Shown one piece after another: positions 1 to 8,365 of a stretch of DNA of 64,000 nucleotides. The notes under the pieces were generated by a model. That model saw nothing but the letters and a program-made list of their open reading frames with translations, ran no database searches and was not told the DNA's origin. This DNA comes from Paenibacillus_E sp052115445. GTDB lineage: Bacteria; Bacillota; Bacilli; Paenibacillales; NBRC-103111. How positions within the stretch are numbered: the stretch's first letter is position 1; each line of letters opens with the position of its first letter. The translations under genes were made by a program, and so were the position numbers. The stretch lies in NCBI RefSeq assembly GCF_052115445.1, contig NZ_JBFRGR010000046.1, positions 1 through 64,000 of the forward strand, written 5' to 3'.

Positions 1-14
1 AGTAGCACAAAACA

Positions 15-71
15 TAAAAAAGATCGCCCGACAGCTTGCGAAGTGCGCAAACAAAAGGGGGATCTTTTTTA
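15..71. terminator. Intergenic hairpin, probable terminator
   Basis: AAAAAAGATC at 16-25 pairs with GATCTTTTTT at 61-70, and a nested stem TTGCG/CGCAA lies inside. The run of T makes it a likely intrinsic terminator for a gene that ends just outside the window, possibly working in both directions. Confidence 0.6.
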
Positions 72-150
72 TTGCATGTAAATATGCGTGGAAAGCAAAT
101 TGGAGGGTATTGAAAGTTTCATGAAAGCGCTTTACTCGACAGCCTGAATA

Positions 151-336
151 TATACAGTTATTTTTGCTAATTAACATGAGTTTTATTTAATAAATGGAAA
201 AAATGCATCTAATTTGAGCGCAAATAGTGGTTTGGTTGATTTTCGCTCAAATTAACTGTAAGAAATACATCTACTGCGCCAAAATGGCGAGAATCAGTAA
301 AAATAACAACACAAAATCCATTTAATTTGTTTGTGA
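151..336. repeat. Dispersed intergenic repeat, copy 1
   Basis: About 185 bases closely resemble 38434-38619. Shared landmarks in the same order are TATACAGTTA, CATCTAATTTGAG, TTAACTGTA or TTAGCTGTAGG, TACATCTA or TCCATCTA, GAGAATCA, AAAAATAACAACA, and AAAATCCATTTAATTTGTTTGTG. The copy runs into the end of the araC-type gene, so that gene's stop codon lies inside the repeat. No protein is evident. It is probably a non-autonomous or structural intergenic element. Confidence 0.7.
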
Positions 337-1182
337 CAGTTGGCTGGTTGGCGGCTGGATGCCATCCCGATACTGGCTGGGTGAGATGCCATGCAATTTC
401 TTGAACATCCGACTAAGATGCAGCTGATCCGTATACCCTACAGAGTATGCGATCTCCTTAATCGAAAGTGACGTACTCGTCAGCAGCTCACACGCTTTGC
501 TCAGACGGATCTCGCCTAAGTAGTGCTGAGGCGGTGTCCCGATGGCAGCTTTGAAAAGGCTCGTGATATATTTACGGCTGAGCCCCAGCGTTTGCGCCAT
601 TTCCTCGATCGTAATCGTTCGGGTGTAGTTGTTTTTCATAAAAGAGATCGCCTGCGCCACGTACAAGTCTTTCATAGTTTTCTGCTGCGAGAAGGAGGAC
701 TCCTGTTGAGAGGACTCCAGCAACAAAGCTAGAAAGGCATACAGCGCCGAAGTCAACTGCAACGGTTTGCTGTAGACCTGTTGGTTCGCATCAAACAGTT
801 TGTTGAAGCACTGCCTGATTTCCAACTCGCGATCGCATGTAATGACGGGATTGTCTGGTGTAAAGCCAGCTTGCCGCAAATAATCTTGGACGATGCCACC
901 GCCGAATGCGACCCACGAAAAGTTCCATGGCTCCTTCTCATCCGCCTGAAAAAAAGAAACGACATAGGGAGATATCAGAAAAACATGTCCCTGAGATAAG
1001 TGATACGTTTCATCGCCGACGCGATAAATCCCCTTGCCACTGTGAATATAGAAGATTTTATAGCTCTGCTTAATCGCTGGTCCCCAAAACTGGCCCCCGA
1101 CGCATTGTTCCGTGCCCGTGTAATAGAATTGGATATCCTGTTGGGCTTCAATCGAGTACTGTGCAATTTTATGGTTGGCCAT
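322..1182 (-). CDS. AraC family transcriptional regulator
   Basis: A 286-residue AraC/XylS-type activator. The N-terminal half (about 10-150) looks like the AraC-type cupin ligand-binding domain (YKIFYIHSGKGIYRV, HLSQGHVFLISP). The C-terminal 100 residues hold two helix-turn-helix motifs (IEEMAQTLGLSRKYITSLFK and IKEIAYSVGYTDQLHLSRMF) and end in the typical GISPSQYR. Such proteins usually sense a sugar and activate a nearby glycoside gene set. The partner gene is probably outside the window, because the right-hand neighbour is a pseudogene. The last codons and the stop lie within a dispersed repeat. Confidence 0.9.
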   Translation of the reverse strand: MANHKIAQYSIEAQQDIQFYYTGTEQCVGGQFWGPAIKQSYKIFYIHSGKGIYRVGDETYHLSQGHVFLISPYVVSFFQADEKEPWNFSWVAFGGGIVQDYLRQAGFTPDNPVITCDRELEIRQCFNKLFDANQQVYSKPLQLTSALYAFLALLLESSQQESSFSQQKTMKDLYVAQAISFMKNNYTRTITIEEMAQTLGLSRKYITSLFKAAIGTPPQHYLGEIRLSKACELLTSTSLSIKEIAYSVGYTDQLHLSRMFKKLHGISPSQYRDGIQPPTSQLSQTN

Positions 1183-1321
1183 CGGCAGCTGCTCCCTATA
1201 CGTATTGAAAGAAAATATGTCTTTATGCTATATAGTTCTTCCATTGTATTATAGCAGTGACTTCCGATATGGACTAGAATGAACGAACCGATTACTGCAG
1301 AAGATTTTAGACCGACGTCCA

Positions 1322-1666
1322 TTTAGTCCGCTAGCGGGTGGACTGCTTGGCGGCAATGGCCTTTCAGCTGACAAAGGTACGCGAAGAAGCAGACAAAGTG
1401 AGGCGCTCGTAGCTAAGCATCGCAATCAGCTGGAAGAATTTGTAAGCTTGTGCGGCGATCTAGGTGAAAAACCCGCGCATGTGGCATTAGCTTGGCTTCT
1501 CGCCAACCCTGCCGTTACAGCGCCAATTATCGGGCCGCGTACGGTGGAGCAGCTGCTGGACACGCTTCGAGCGGTAGAAATTAAGCTAGATGAAGCGACA
1601 CTGAAGGAGTTGGATCGTATTTTCCCAGGGCCAGGCGGAGCGGCTCCCGAGGCATATGCCTGGTAA
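1322..1666 (+). pseudogene. 5'-truncated aldo/keto reductase remnant
   Basis: Continuous reading from 1322 gives FSPLAGGLLGGN, then VALAWLLANPAVTAPIIGPRTVEQL and a normal AKR C-terminus. This is only the last third (about 115 residues) of an aldo/keto reductase of about 310 residues. There is no start codon or ribosome binding site, and the catalytic Asp/Tyr/Lys region is absent. A second AKR-like scrap (ITAEDFR) appears in another frame just upstream. It is judged a decayed gene; a complete homologue of the family lies at 59899-60819. Confidence 0.75.
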
Positions 1667-1727
1667 GGCGTTAGCTACCGTGAGGTATGTCGGTTACTTT
1701 TACAAATAAATGTAAGGAGCTGTGTCT

Positions 1728-2459
1728 ATGAAGAACAATCGTTGGGCCTTGGTCACCGGAGCAGACCGCGGGCTAGGCCTCGCTTTGGTCAAAGGACTTT
1801 TAGCAAGAGGTTATGATGTATGGGCAGGGCAGTATGCGGAGGAATGTCAGGCATTGCAAGAGTTGGAGGCCGTCTATGGTAAACGGTTGCGTCCTATTCG
1901 TCTAGACATTAGCGATGCGAAGAGTGTAGCGGAAGCACTGCGTACGGTGGCTGCTGAAACGGAGCAGCTTGATCTGCTCATAAATAATGGTGCCATCCTA
2001 GGTAACATTACCTCCACGATTCAGGATGAGCTAGATTTTGAAGACATCGAGGAAGTGTTCCGCGTGAACACACTTGGCGCATTGCGTATGACGAATGGAC
2101 TGATGGATCTCATTTTAAAAAGCAATGACAAGATGATTGTGAACATCTCGTCCGAAGCAGGCAGCATCGGGGCTTGTAAGCGAACAGCTTGGTATGCCTA
2201 CTGCATGTCCAAGGCTGCGCTCAATATGCAATCGCAGCTCGTTCATAACCAAATTTCTCCGCTAGGCGGTAAAGTGCTGGTTGTGCATCCCGGGCATGTA
2301 CAGTCCTACATGAAGGGGGAGCTTGATACGTCTGCCAACCTGTCGCCAGAGCAATCTGCTCAGCACATTCTCGGCCTCGTCGAACAGCGGCTCGGACCCG
2401 ATTGGCCGGATCAGGCGTTGGCACTGAGCGATTACCAAGGCGGACAATGGCCGTGGTAA
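1728..2459 (+). CDS. Short-chain dehydrogenase/reductase
   Basis: A 243-residue classical SDR. It has the NAD(P)-binding TGADRGLGLA near residues 9-18, the NNGA motif, a serine in NISSEAGS, and the catalytic YCMSK (Y-x3-K). It is most like the C-factor/YciK-like group of cytosolic oxidoreductases; the substrate is unknown. The ATG at 1728 is preferred because GGAG at 1716-1719 is 8 bases upstream, while the in-frame GTG at 1722 is too close. The ThuA-like gene follows after 37 bases, so the two are probably cotranscribed. Confidence 0.85.
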   Translation: MKNNRWALVTGADRGLGLALVKGLLARGYDVWAGQYAEECQALQELEAVYGKRLRPIRLDISDAKSVAEALRTVAAETEQLDLLINNGAILGNITSTIQDELDFEDIEEVFRVNTLGALRMTNGLMDLILKSNDKMIVNISSEAGSIGACKRTAWYAYCMSKAALNMQSQLVHNQISPLGGKVLVVHPGHVQSYMKGELDTSANLSPEQSAQHILGLVEQRLGPDWPDQALALSDYQGGQWPW

Positions 2460-2496
2460 GATAGGGTGACATGAAGTAAAAAGGAGATGGATTCGT

Positions 2497-3138
2497 ATGG
2501 CAAGCATGCCTACCTTGCTTCTAGGCAATAACGACGATGCACCGTACCATACGTTGCGGGCGGTGCAGGAGCTAATTATCGATAATCTTGGAGCGTCTTT
2601 TCAAGTGAAAGCGGTAGAAGGGACCGGTCACCTGAAATTGGATATCCTCCAGCCCTATCCGTTAGTTGTTTCATACTTAGATATTTGGGGGAAAGTACCT
2701 GCGACCGAGGAAGCAGCAGGCCTCCTTCAGTATGTTGCTAGTGGTGGCGGACTGCTGGTCATCCATAACGGCATCTCCATCCAGGGCAGCCCGGAGCTTA
2801 GCCAGTTGATCGGAGCTCGTTTCACGGGGCATCCGGCTTACACCACACTCCCCTTCACGAAGACCGAGAGCAATCATCCGTTGATGGAGGGACTTGAGCC
2901 GTTCGTGATGGACGAAGAGCCGTACCGTTTCGAACTAGATCCGTTCGCACCGATCGAGCTTCTTCTTACCTACACGCATGAAGGCCAAGAATGGCCTGCA
3001 GCTTGGACGCGCACATATGGATTGGGCAGGGTCGTTTACCTGATGCCCGGCCATCATCCACCATCCTTTCAATCGGAGGCTTATGGGAAGTGGATTCGAT
3101 CTGCGGGCTTTTGGGCAGCAGGTGTGCCACTAAGTTAA
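2497..3138 (+). CDS. ThuA-like (trehalose utilization) domain protein
   Basis: 213 residues with the class I glutamine-amidotransferase-like fold of ThuA proteins. Supporting motifs are SYLDIWGKVPATEEAAGLLQ, GGGLLVIHNG in the nucleophile-elbow position (no Cys nucleophile, as usual in ThuA), GHPAYTTLPF, and late GLGRVVYLMPGHH. Length is typical. ThuA proteins accompany sugar-utilisation genes and may act on keto-disaccharides. AAAAGGAGATGG precedes the ATG. It is probably in an operon with the SDR upstream and is followed by a strong hairpin. Confidence 0.8.
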   Translation: MASMPTLLLGNNDDAPYHTLRAVQELIIDNLGASFQVKAVEGTGHLKLDILQPYPLVVSYLDIWGKVPATEEAAGLLQYVASGGGLLVIHNGISIQGSPELSQLIGARFTGHPAYTTLPFTKTESNHPLMEGLEPFVMDEEPYRFELDPFAPIELLLTYTHEGQEWPAAWTRTYGLGRVVYLMPGHHPPSFQSEAYGKWIRSAGFWAAGVPLS

Positions 3139-3161
3139 GTTGACATTTGTCTCCATGTAAT

Positions 3162-3201
3162 ACACAAGAACCAGCGCCTGGATAGGCGCTGGTTCTTGTG
3201 T
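3162..3201. terminator. Perfect 17-bp hairpin, probable terminator
   Basis: The arms at 3162-3178 and 3185-3201 (starting ACACAAGAACCAGCGCC) are perfectly complementary around a 6-base loop. It lies 24 bases after the ThuA-like gene. There is no long T run, so termination is inferred. Confidence 0.65.
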
Positions 3202-3237
3202 GCGTTCTATTCATCATGCTCGCACTCGTCATGCAAC

Positions 3238-3290
3238 TCGTACCCGAACCCGAACCCGAACCCGTACCCGAACCCCAACCCCAACCCGAA
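3238..3290. repeat. CCCGAA hexanucleotide repeat
   Basis: About eight tandem copies of CCCGAA or variants (CCCGTA, CCCCAA). This makes one strand almost free of T. ORFs reading through it (Pro-Glu or Arg-Val dipeptides) are repeat artefacts. Confidence 0.85.
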
Positions 3291-3720
3291 TGTTGTCTGG
3301 ATAGGTTAGGTGAGCGGATGGCATTCCGGACGAGCTGCTGCTGGCGTAGGGGCGAGCAGAGGGTTGTAGGCGTGGAGACAAAGCGGCGTGTTGGAATGGG
3401 TCTCTCCCATTTCTCAAAAATGCAAATGTACAACCTTTCCTACCAATTTTTGGTTGAAATTGACAAATGCGTGCAAATAGGCAACCTTTTTAACGTAATC
3501 ATGAGTATCTCCTGAAATTACTCCAAATTGATGCCTATGTGCATCAATTTCCAATAACGGCGGGGAAAACCATTCGAAAAGTGCTCTTTTGCATTTTTGA
3601 TAGGGTTAGAGGACTTGTATGCTACTCATTACTCCACATTCTCCTCTTTATCCTCACTACTCATTACACTCAAAAATTTACTTTCCTTACTACTCACTAC
3701 TCATATTGGCAGTAAGGGCC
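3291..3720. other. Intergenic stretch with no recognised gene
   Basis: Between two simple repeats. It has short ORFs without ribosome binding sites or recognisable sequence, and T-rich tracts around 3600-3700. Nothing functional was identified. Confidence 0.5.
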
Positions 3721-3806
3721 TCGCACCCGGGCCCCGCACCCCCGGCACCCCGACCCCGACCCCGACCCCGACCCCCGGCACCCCGACCCCCGAACCAGCC
3801 CCCCGC
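3721..3806. repeat. C-rich low-complexity repeat (CCCCGA/CCCCGGCA)
   Basis: A run of CCCCGA and CCCCCGGCAC variants, nearly pure C/G/A on this strand. It sits inside otherwise AT-rich intergenic DNA, and the base composition jumps sharply. Confidence 0.85.
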
Positions 3807-3810
3807 TAAT

Positions 3811-3961
3811 GGACACAGGAGATGTTATTTGTTGAGTAATTGAAGGTTTGGAATTCCTGACGGACACTGTGGACGATATTTGTGAGTAATCGAGGGTTTG
3901 GAATTTCTAACGGACAGAGGAAACGCTATTTGTAAGTAATCGAGGTCTTGAAATTTCTAAC
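3811..3961. repeat. Three tandem ~50-base repeats
   Basis: Units begin at 3811, 3862 and 3912, with a partial fourth at 3962. Each starts GGACA, contains TATTTGT-GAGTAAT, then GAGG-TTGGAATT and ends CTAACG or CTGACG. Two reverse-oriented copies of the boundary, TGGTGTCCGTTAGC, occur at 4029-4042 and 4079-4092. Confidence 0.8.
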
Positions 3962-4291
3962 GGACACGAGTGCCTCTATTCGCCCGATATCTGCCATCAA
4001 ACAGCACTTTATGCTACAATAACGCCTGTGGTGTCCGTTAGCTCCCCAAAAGGGCCGCTAAGCAAGAATTACTGTCCATGGTGTCCGTTAGCGCAGCAAT
4101 CCCCTGATTAGCCCCCTATAAACGCCGCTAAATGGTGAGCCAATGTCCTTCATAAGGTGAAGTAACCAAGGCGCCTATTTAATAAGTATAATACTTTTAT
4201 ATAGTCAATTTAAAGACTTGTCTTTTATATGTCCCCTTTCATACAATAGGAGAAGATAGTAAGTAACACCTTAGGATTGGAGCGCTGTGTG

Positions 4292-4972
4292 ATGCGTTTT
4301 AAAGATGTGTTTTCCATCATCGGTCCCTCGATGATCGGTCCCTCCTCCTCGCATACCGCGGGTGCGATACGCTTGGGACGCGTCGCCAGGCAGCTGCTAG
4401 GCGAGCTGCCGCTCAAAGCAGAGATCACGTTATACGGATCCTTCGCGGATACGTATCGAGGGCATGGCACGGATCTCGCGCTGGTTGGCGGGATTTTGGA
4501 TTTTGAGACAGATGATCCACGTATTCCTCAAGCGGCAGATGAGGCAGAAGCGTTAGGCGTCGCTGTAGCTTTTCATATTAGTAAAGATAAAGCTGATCAT
4601 CCGAACACGGTGGGTATTGTACTTACCTCAGAATCGCGGAAAGTCAGCATGAGAGGCGCCTCGATCGGAGGAGGCAATGTAGAAATAATTAATGTTGATC
4701 AATTTGATGTGAAATTCACAGCGAATTATCCGACATTGGTCATTTCACATCATGACCGGCCAGGAATGATTGCAGATATTACAACGCTGTTAGGCAGCAA
4801 TCTAATCAATATTGGCTTTATGGATTTGGATCGAAAAGGGCGCAACCGAGAAGCGATGACGGTCATTGAGACGGATGCATCCATTCCAGCTGCTTTAGTT
4901 GAACAAATGCTGCGGTTGAACATGATCACCGACGTTAGAAAAGTGGATCTTGCAGAAAGAGGTGACGCATGA
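4292..4972 (+). CDS. sdaAB: L-serine dehydratase, iron-sulfur-dependent, beta subunit
   Basis: The beta subunit (226 residues) of the two-subunit [4Fe-4S] L-serine ammonia-lyase, which converts L-serine to pyruvate and ammonia. The hallmark FSIIGPSMIGPSSSHTAG stands at the N-terminus, with YGSFADTYRGHGTDLALVGG following. A C-terminal ACT domain begins near ISHHDRPGMIADIT. The ATG at 4292 matches the family N-terminus and has GGAG 9 bases upstream; the TTG at 4277 overlaps that site. Its stop overlaps the start of sdaAA, implying translational coupling. Confidence 0.95.
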   Translation: MRFKDVFSIIGPSMIGPSSSHTAGAIRLGRVARQLLGELPLKAEITLYGSFADTYRGHGTDLALVGGILDFETDDPRIPQAADEAEALGVAVAFHISKDKADHPNTVGIVLTSESRKVSMRGASIGGGNVEIINVDQFDVKFTANYPTLVISHHDRPGMIADITTLLGSNLINIGFMDLDRKGRNREAMTVIETDASIPAALVEQMLRLNMITDVRKVDLAERGDA

Positions 4973-5853
4973 GATTCCGGACATTAAAGCAACTTGCCGA
5001 GGTATGCGCAGCAGAAGGCTTGACCATAGCGGAAGTGATGCTGGCTGATCAAAGTCACGAATCAGGGAAATCGCCTGAGTATGTATTTGAGAAGATGCGA
5101 GCGTACTATCAAATCATGAAAGAGGCGGTGGCCAAAGGCCTGACCGAGGACACGACATCGCAAAGCGGATTAACAGGGAAGGATGCGCAGCGTGTCGCCT
5201 CCTACCTCACGACAACGGAGGCTTCGCTCGGAGAAGAGGCATGCAAGGCGATGGCTTATGCGCTAGCCGTTTCGGAGGTTAACGCATCCATGGGGCGAAT
5301 TATTGCGACGCCAACAGCGGGCTCGTGCGGGATCATTCCAGGTGTATTTATCAGTTCGCAGCAACGTTTTGGCTGGGAGGATGATCATCTGGTGAAAGGG
5401 CTGCTATGTGCGGGTGCAATTGGTTATGTGATCGCAAACAACTCATTTGTTTCTGGTGCGGAAGGCGGATGTCAGGCCGAAGTTGGCTCTGCGATCGGGA
5501 TGGCGGCTGGTGCACTTGTTGAGCTACGCGGCGGAACGCCAGAACAAGCGATGCATGCAGTAGGGCTTGCGCTTAAGAATACACTTGGATTGATCTGCGA
5601 TCCTGTAGGCGGACTGGTGGAAATCCCATGCATCGTTCGCAACGGATTCGGTGCGGTTAACGCCATGGCGGCAGCCGATATGGCATTGGCCGGCGTCCGA
5701 TCTGTGATCCCTTCCGATGAGGTCGTCCAAGTCATGTACGAAGTGGGCATGGCCATGCCGGAGAAGCATCGGGAAACGGCCAAAGGCGGCCTAGCTCAGA
5801 CACCAACAGGGCGCAAAATTATGAAGGAACTGAATTTAAGTAAAAAAAAGTGA
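4969..5853 (+). CDS. sdaAA: L-serine dehydratase, iron-sulfur-dependent, alpha subunit
   Basis: The catalytic alpha subunit (294 residues, normal length). Cysteines suited to carrying the [4Fe-4S] cluster occur in PTAGSCGIIPG, LGLICDPVGGLVEIPC and the following IVRNGFGA. A conserved SGAEGGCQAEVG segment is also present. It overlaps sdaAB by four bases (ATGA) and is followed at once by a terminator, so the operon is just these two genes. It acts in the cytosol, feeding serine carbon into pyruvate. Confidence 0.95.
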   Translation: MRFRTLKQLAEVCAAEGLTIAEVMLADQSHESGKSPEYVFEKMRAYYQIMKEAVAKGLTEDTTSQSGLTGKDAQRVASYLTTTEASLGEEACKAMAYALAVSEVNASMGRIIATPTAGSCGIIPGVFISSQQRFGWEDDHLVKGLLCAGAIGYVIANNSFVSGAEGGCQAEVGSAIGMAAGALVELRGGTPEQAMHAVGLALKNTLGLICDPVGGLVEIPCIVRNGFGAVNAMAAADMALAGVRSVIPSDEVVQVMYEVGMAMPEKHRETAKGGLAQTPTGRKIMKELNLSKKK

Positions 5854-5857
5854 CTCT

Positions 5858-5892
5858 AAAGTCTGTGGGGATACCCGCAGGCTTTTTATTTT
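5858..5892 (+). terminator. Intrinsic terminator after sdaAA
   Basis: AAGTCTGTGGG pairs with CCCGCAGGCTT (two G-U pairs) around GATA and is followed by TTTATTTT. Confidence 0.85.
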
Positions 5893-5948
5893 AACTTCCC
5901 TCCATTTCGGTATATAGTAGACATATTGAGGTTGAAAGGAAGAGGATC

Positions 5949-8006
5949 ATGCGCACACCAATGACTACCACTATGACGGAAGAACAACAAGGTATTTTTC
6001 CAGCCGTCTGCCCTCTGGACTGTCCAGATCAGTGTGGTTTATTGCTTCATAAACAAGATGGGAAGATTGTTAAAATAGAAGGAGATCCCGATCACCCCGT
6101 GACACAGGGAGCTATTTGCAACAAAGTTCGCAACATGACGGCACGTATTTACGATGATAAAAGGCTGCAGTATCCCATGAAACGTATCGGCCCCAAGGGG
6201 GAAGAGGCCTCTTTTGAGCGGATTTCCTGGGATGAGGCATTGGACACCATCACGAGTCGCTGGAAAGAATTGATTGCCTCGGAGGGTCCAGAAGCCATAT
6301 TGCCGTATAGTTTCTATGGCAATATGGGACGGATTGGGACGGAAGGCATGGATCGTCGCTTCTTCCACCGGATGGGAGCTAGCCGGCTGCTGTATTCGAT
6401 TTGCGAATCTGCCGGCACTGAGGGCTATAAATATACGATGGGTGGCAGCTATGGGACCGATCCCGAGGATACGGTGCACGCGAAGCTGATCATCATGTGG
6501 GGCATCAATGCGGTCAGCACGAATATGCATCAGGTGATGCTGGCTGAGAAAGCCCGCAAAAACGGCGCACAAATCATCGTCATCGATGCGCATAAGAACC
6601 AAACAGGCCGCTGGGCGGACTGGTTCATTCCCATTTTACCCGGGACGGACGCGGCTCTGGCCCTAGGGATGATGTACATTCTGTTCGCTGAGGATCTGAC
6701 GGATCAAGTTTTCCTGGAGCAATTCACGATAGGATATGAGGAGCTTAGGGAGCATGTGAAGTCATATGATCCTGCTAATGTATCCGAGATTACAGGCGTG
6801 CCGGTAGAGGACATTTATCGCCTTGCTCGTTTATATGGTGAGACTTCACCTTCCTTTATTCGCATAGGGAACGGGATTCAGCACCACGATAATGGCGGCA
6901 TGTGCGTACGAACAATTGCTTGCTTACCCGCGTTAACAGGGCAGTGGCTGCATCAAGGCGGCGGCGCGATCAAAGGGAATGGCGCTTATTTGGAGCATAA
7001 TTTACCGGCCTTGCAGCGACCGGACTTGCGTGCAAAGGAGGCGCGTCAGATCAATATGAACCTGCTGGGCAGCGCTTTACTCGAGTTAGATCCGCCTATC
7101 CATGCGCTATATGTGTATAATTCCAACCCAGCGTTGGTCGCACCTCATGCGAATAAAGTGAAAGAGGGGCTGGAGCGAGAGGATTTATTCACCGTCGTGC
7201 ATGATCTGTTCCTAACGGAAACAGCCAAGTATGCGGATATTGTGTTGCCAGCTACGTCCTCTTTTGAAAATACGGACTTCTATCGCTCCTATTGGCATCA
7301 CTATGTGCACCTTCAGCTACCGGTGATTGCGCCTTATGGTGAGAGCAAAGCGAATGTGGATGTGTTCCGATTGCTTGCATCGATGATGGGCTACGAGGAT
7401 GAAGCGCTGCGGGACAGCGATGAGGACATGGTTCGTCAGGCTTTGCACCATCCTGGCAATCCAGCATTGGCTGACATATCGTTCGATGCTTTGTTGGATA
7501 CCGGATTCATGAAGGCGGCGACTCTGCCCTTATTTCCTGGGAAACTTCGGACGCCTAGTGGCAAAATTGAACTACACTCGGCAGACATGGCGAGTAAGGG
7601 GTTTCCAGCGCTTCCAACGTATGTGCCGCTTGCTGAGACTAGTGATTTGCCATTTATGTTCATTCCGGCGCCGAATCATAACTTTTTGAATTCAACTTTT
7701 GCGCATAATGAGAAGCATGTCCGCATGGAGAAAATACCGAAGCTGCATATGCATGAAGACGATGCATCGGCTTTAGGTTTGGTCAGCGGCGATCTTGCAC
7801 GGGTGTGGAACGAGCGCGGCGAGTGTGAGCTGGTCGTTATGGCTGGTCGCGATGTGAGGCGCGGTGTCGTTGTCAGTCAAGGGCTATGGGCAGATGCGCC
7901 AGGCAGTAAAACGCGCGTGAATGTCCTGACGCCAGATCGTGTGGCCGATATGGGCGGCGGAGCGACCTTTTTCTCGGGAAGGGTAGGCGTGGAAAAGTTG
8001 ACCTGA
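5949..8006 (+). CDS. Molybdopterin-dependent oxidoreductase (DMSO reductase family)
   Basis: 685 residues, a single-subunit molybdopterin (bis-MGD) oxidoreductase. The N-terminal [4Fe-4S] motif is C21-x3-C25-x3-C29-x27-C57. A molybdopterin core follows (SWDEALDTI, IMWGINAVSTN, LPGTDAALALGM), and a C-terminal molydop-binding beta-barrel starts near residue 575 (FIPAPNHNFLNSTF). It resembles Bacillus YoaE-type proteins whose substrate is unknown. The Mo ligand may be the Cys in SICESAG, but this cannot be settled by eye. No signal peptide or electron-transfer partner lies nearby, so it is probably cytosolic. GGAAGAGG precedes the ATG. Confidence 0.85.
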   Translation: MRTPMTTTMTEEQQGIFPAVCPLDCPDQCGLLLHKQDGKIVKIEGDPDHPVTQGAICNKVRNMTARIYDDKRLQYPMKRIGPKGEEASFERISWDEALDTITSRWKELIASEGPEAILPYSFYGNMGRIGTEGMDRRFFHRMGASRLLYSICESAGTEGYKYTMGGSYGTDPEDTVHAKLIIMWGINAVSTNMHQVMLAEKARKNGAQIIVIDAHKNQTGRWADWFIPILPGTDAALALGMMYILFAEDLTDQVFLEQFTIGYEELREHVKSYDPANVSEITGVPVEDIYRLARLYGETSPSFIRIGNGIQHHDNGGMCVRTIACLPALTGQWLHQGGGAIKGNGAYLEHNLPALQRPDLRAKEARQINMNLLGSALLELDPPIHALYVYNSNPALVAPHANKVKEGLEREDLFTVVHDLFLTETAKYADIVLPATSSFENTDFYRSYWHHYVHLQLPVIAPYGESKANVDVFRLLASMMGYEDEALRDSDEDMVRQALHHPGNPALADISFDALLDTGFMKAATLPLFPGKLRTPSGKIELHSADMASKGFPALPTYVPLAETSDLPFMFIPAPNHNFLNSTFAHNEKHVRMEKIPKLHMHEDDASALGLVSGDLARVWNERGECELVVMAGRDVRRGVVVSQGLWADAPGSKTRVNVLTPDRVADMGGGATFFSGRVGVEKLT

Positions 8007-8059
8007 GCTTGAACCTTTGGGCGCCGAGCGGCATACGGTACATCAGGAGATGATGACTT

Positions 8060-8293
8060 ATGCCTATTCAGCAAAAAGCTTACGCCTTAATCGGGAGGCC
8101 CGTTGGTATTTCCCTGATGGATGGTACCGGAGTATCCGGCATTCTGTGCAGTGTACAAGGTGGATCGATCTACGTCATTGAATATTTATACCATACACAA
8201 TTCGCAACTAAACATTATACGTTTAATCAAGTGAGAGATATTTTGCCATACCCGCAATGCCCGCAGCCTTATACACCACAACCTTTGTACTAA
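8060..8293 (+). CDS. Small conserved-looking hypothetical protein, possible Sm/SH3-like fold
   Basis: 77 residues with a good ribosome binding site (AGGAGATG). The pattern of short beta segments (RPVGISLMDGTGVSGILCSV, then GGSIYVIEYLY) and the Pro/Tyr-rich tail (YPQCPQPYTPQP) suggest a small barrel domain plus a flexible tail. I do not recognise a function. A strong terminator follows directly. Confidence 0.7.
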   Translation: MPIQQKAYALIGRPVGISLMDGTGVSGILCSVQGGSIYVIEYLYHTQFATKHYTFNQVRDILPYPQCPQPYTPQPLY

Positions 8294-8320
8294 GTGGTAG
8301 AAAATTGGAATTGAGCACCT

Positions 8321-8347
8321 AACCGATCCTTTTGGATCGGTTTTTTT
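8321..8347 (+). terminator. Intrinsic terminator
   Basis: AACCGATCC and GGATCGGTT form a perfect 9-bp stem with a TTTT loop, followed by seven T. Confidence 0.95.
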
Positions 8348-8365
8348 GCCACGCCAGAAAGTATA

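Noticed and set aside
120..134. cre-like ATGAAAGCGCTTTAC
   Set aside because: It fits the consensus core but fails at the final positions, and no gene in the window starts near it.
3198..3843. ORFs through the CCCGAA and CCCCGA tracts
   Set aside because: Pro-rich or Arg-Val strings from simple repeats, with no ribosome binding sites.
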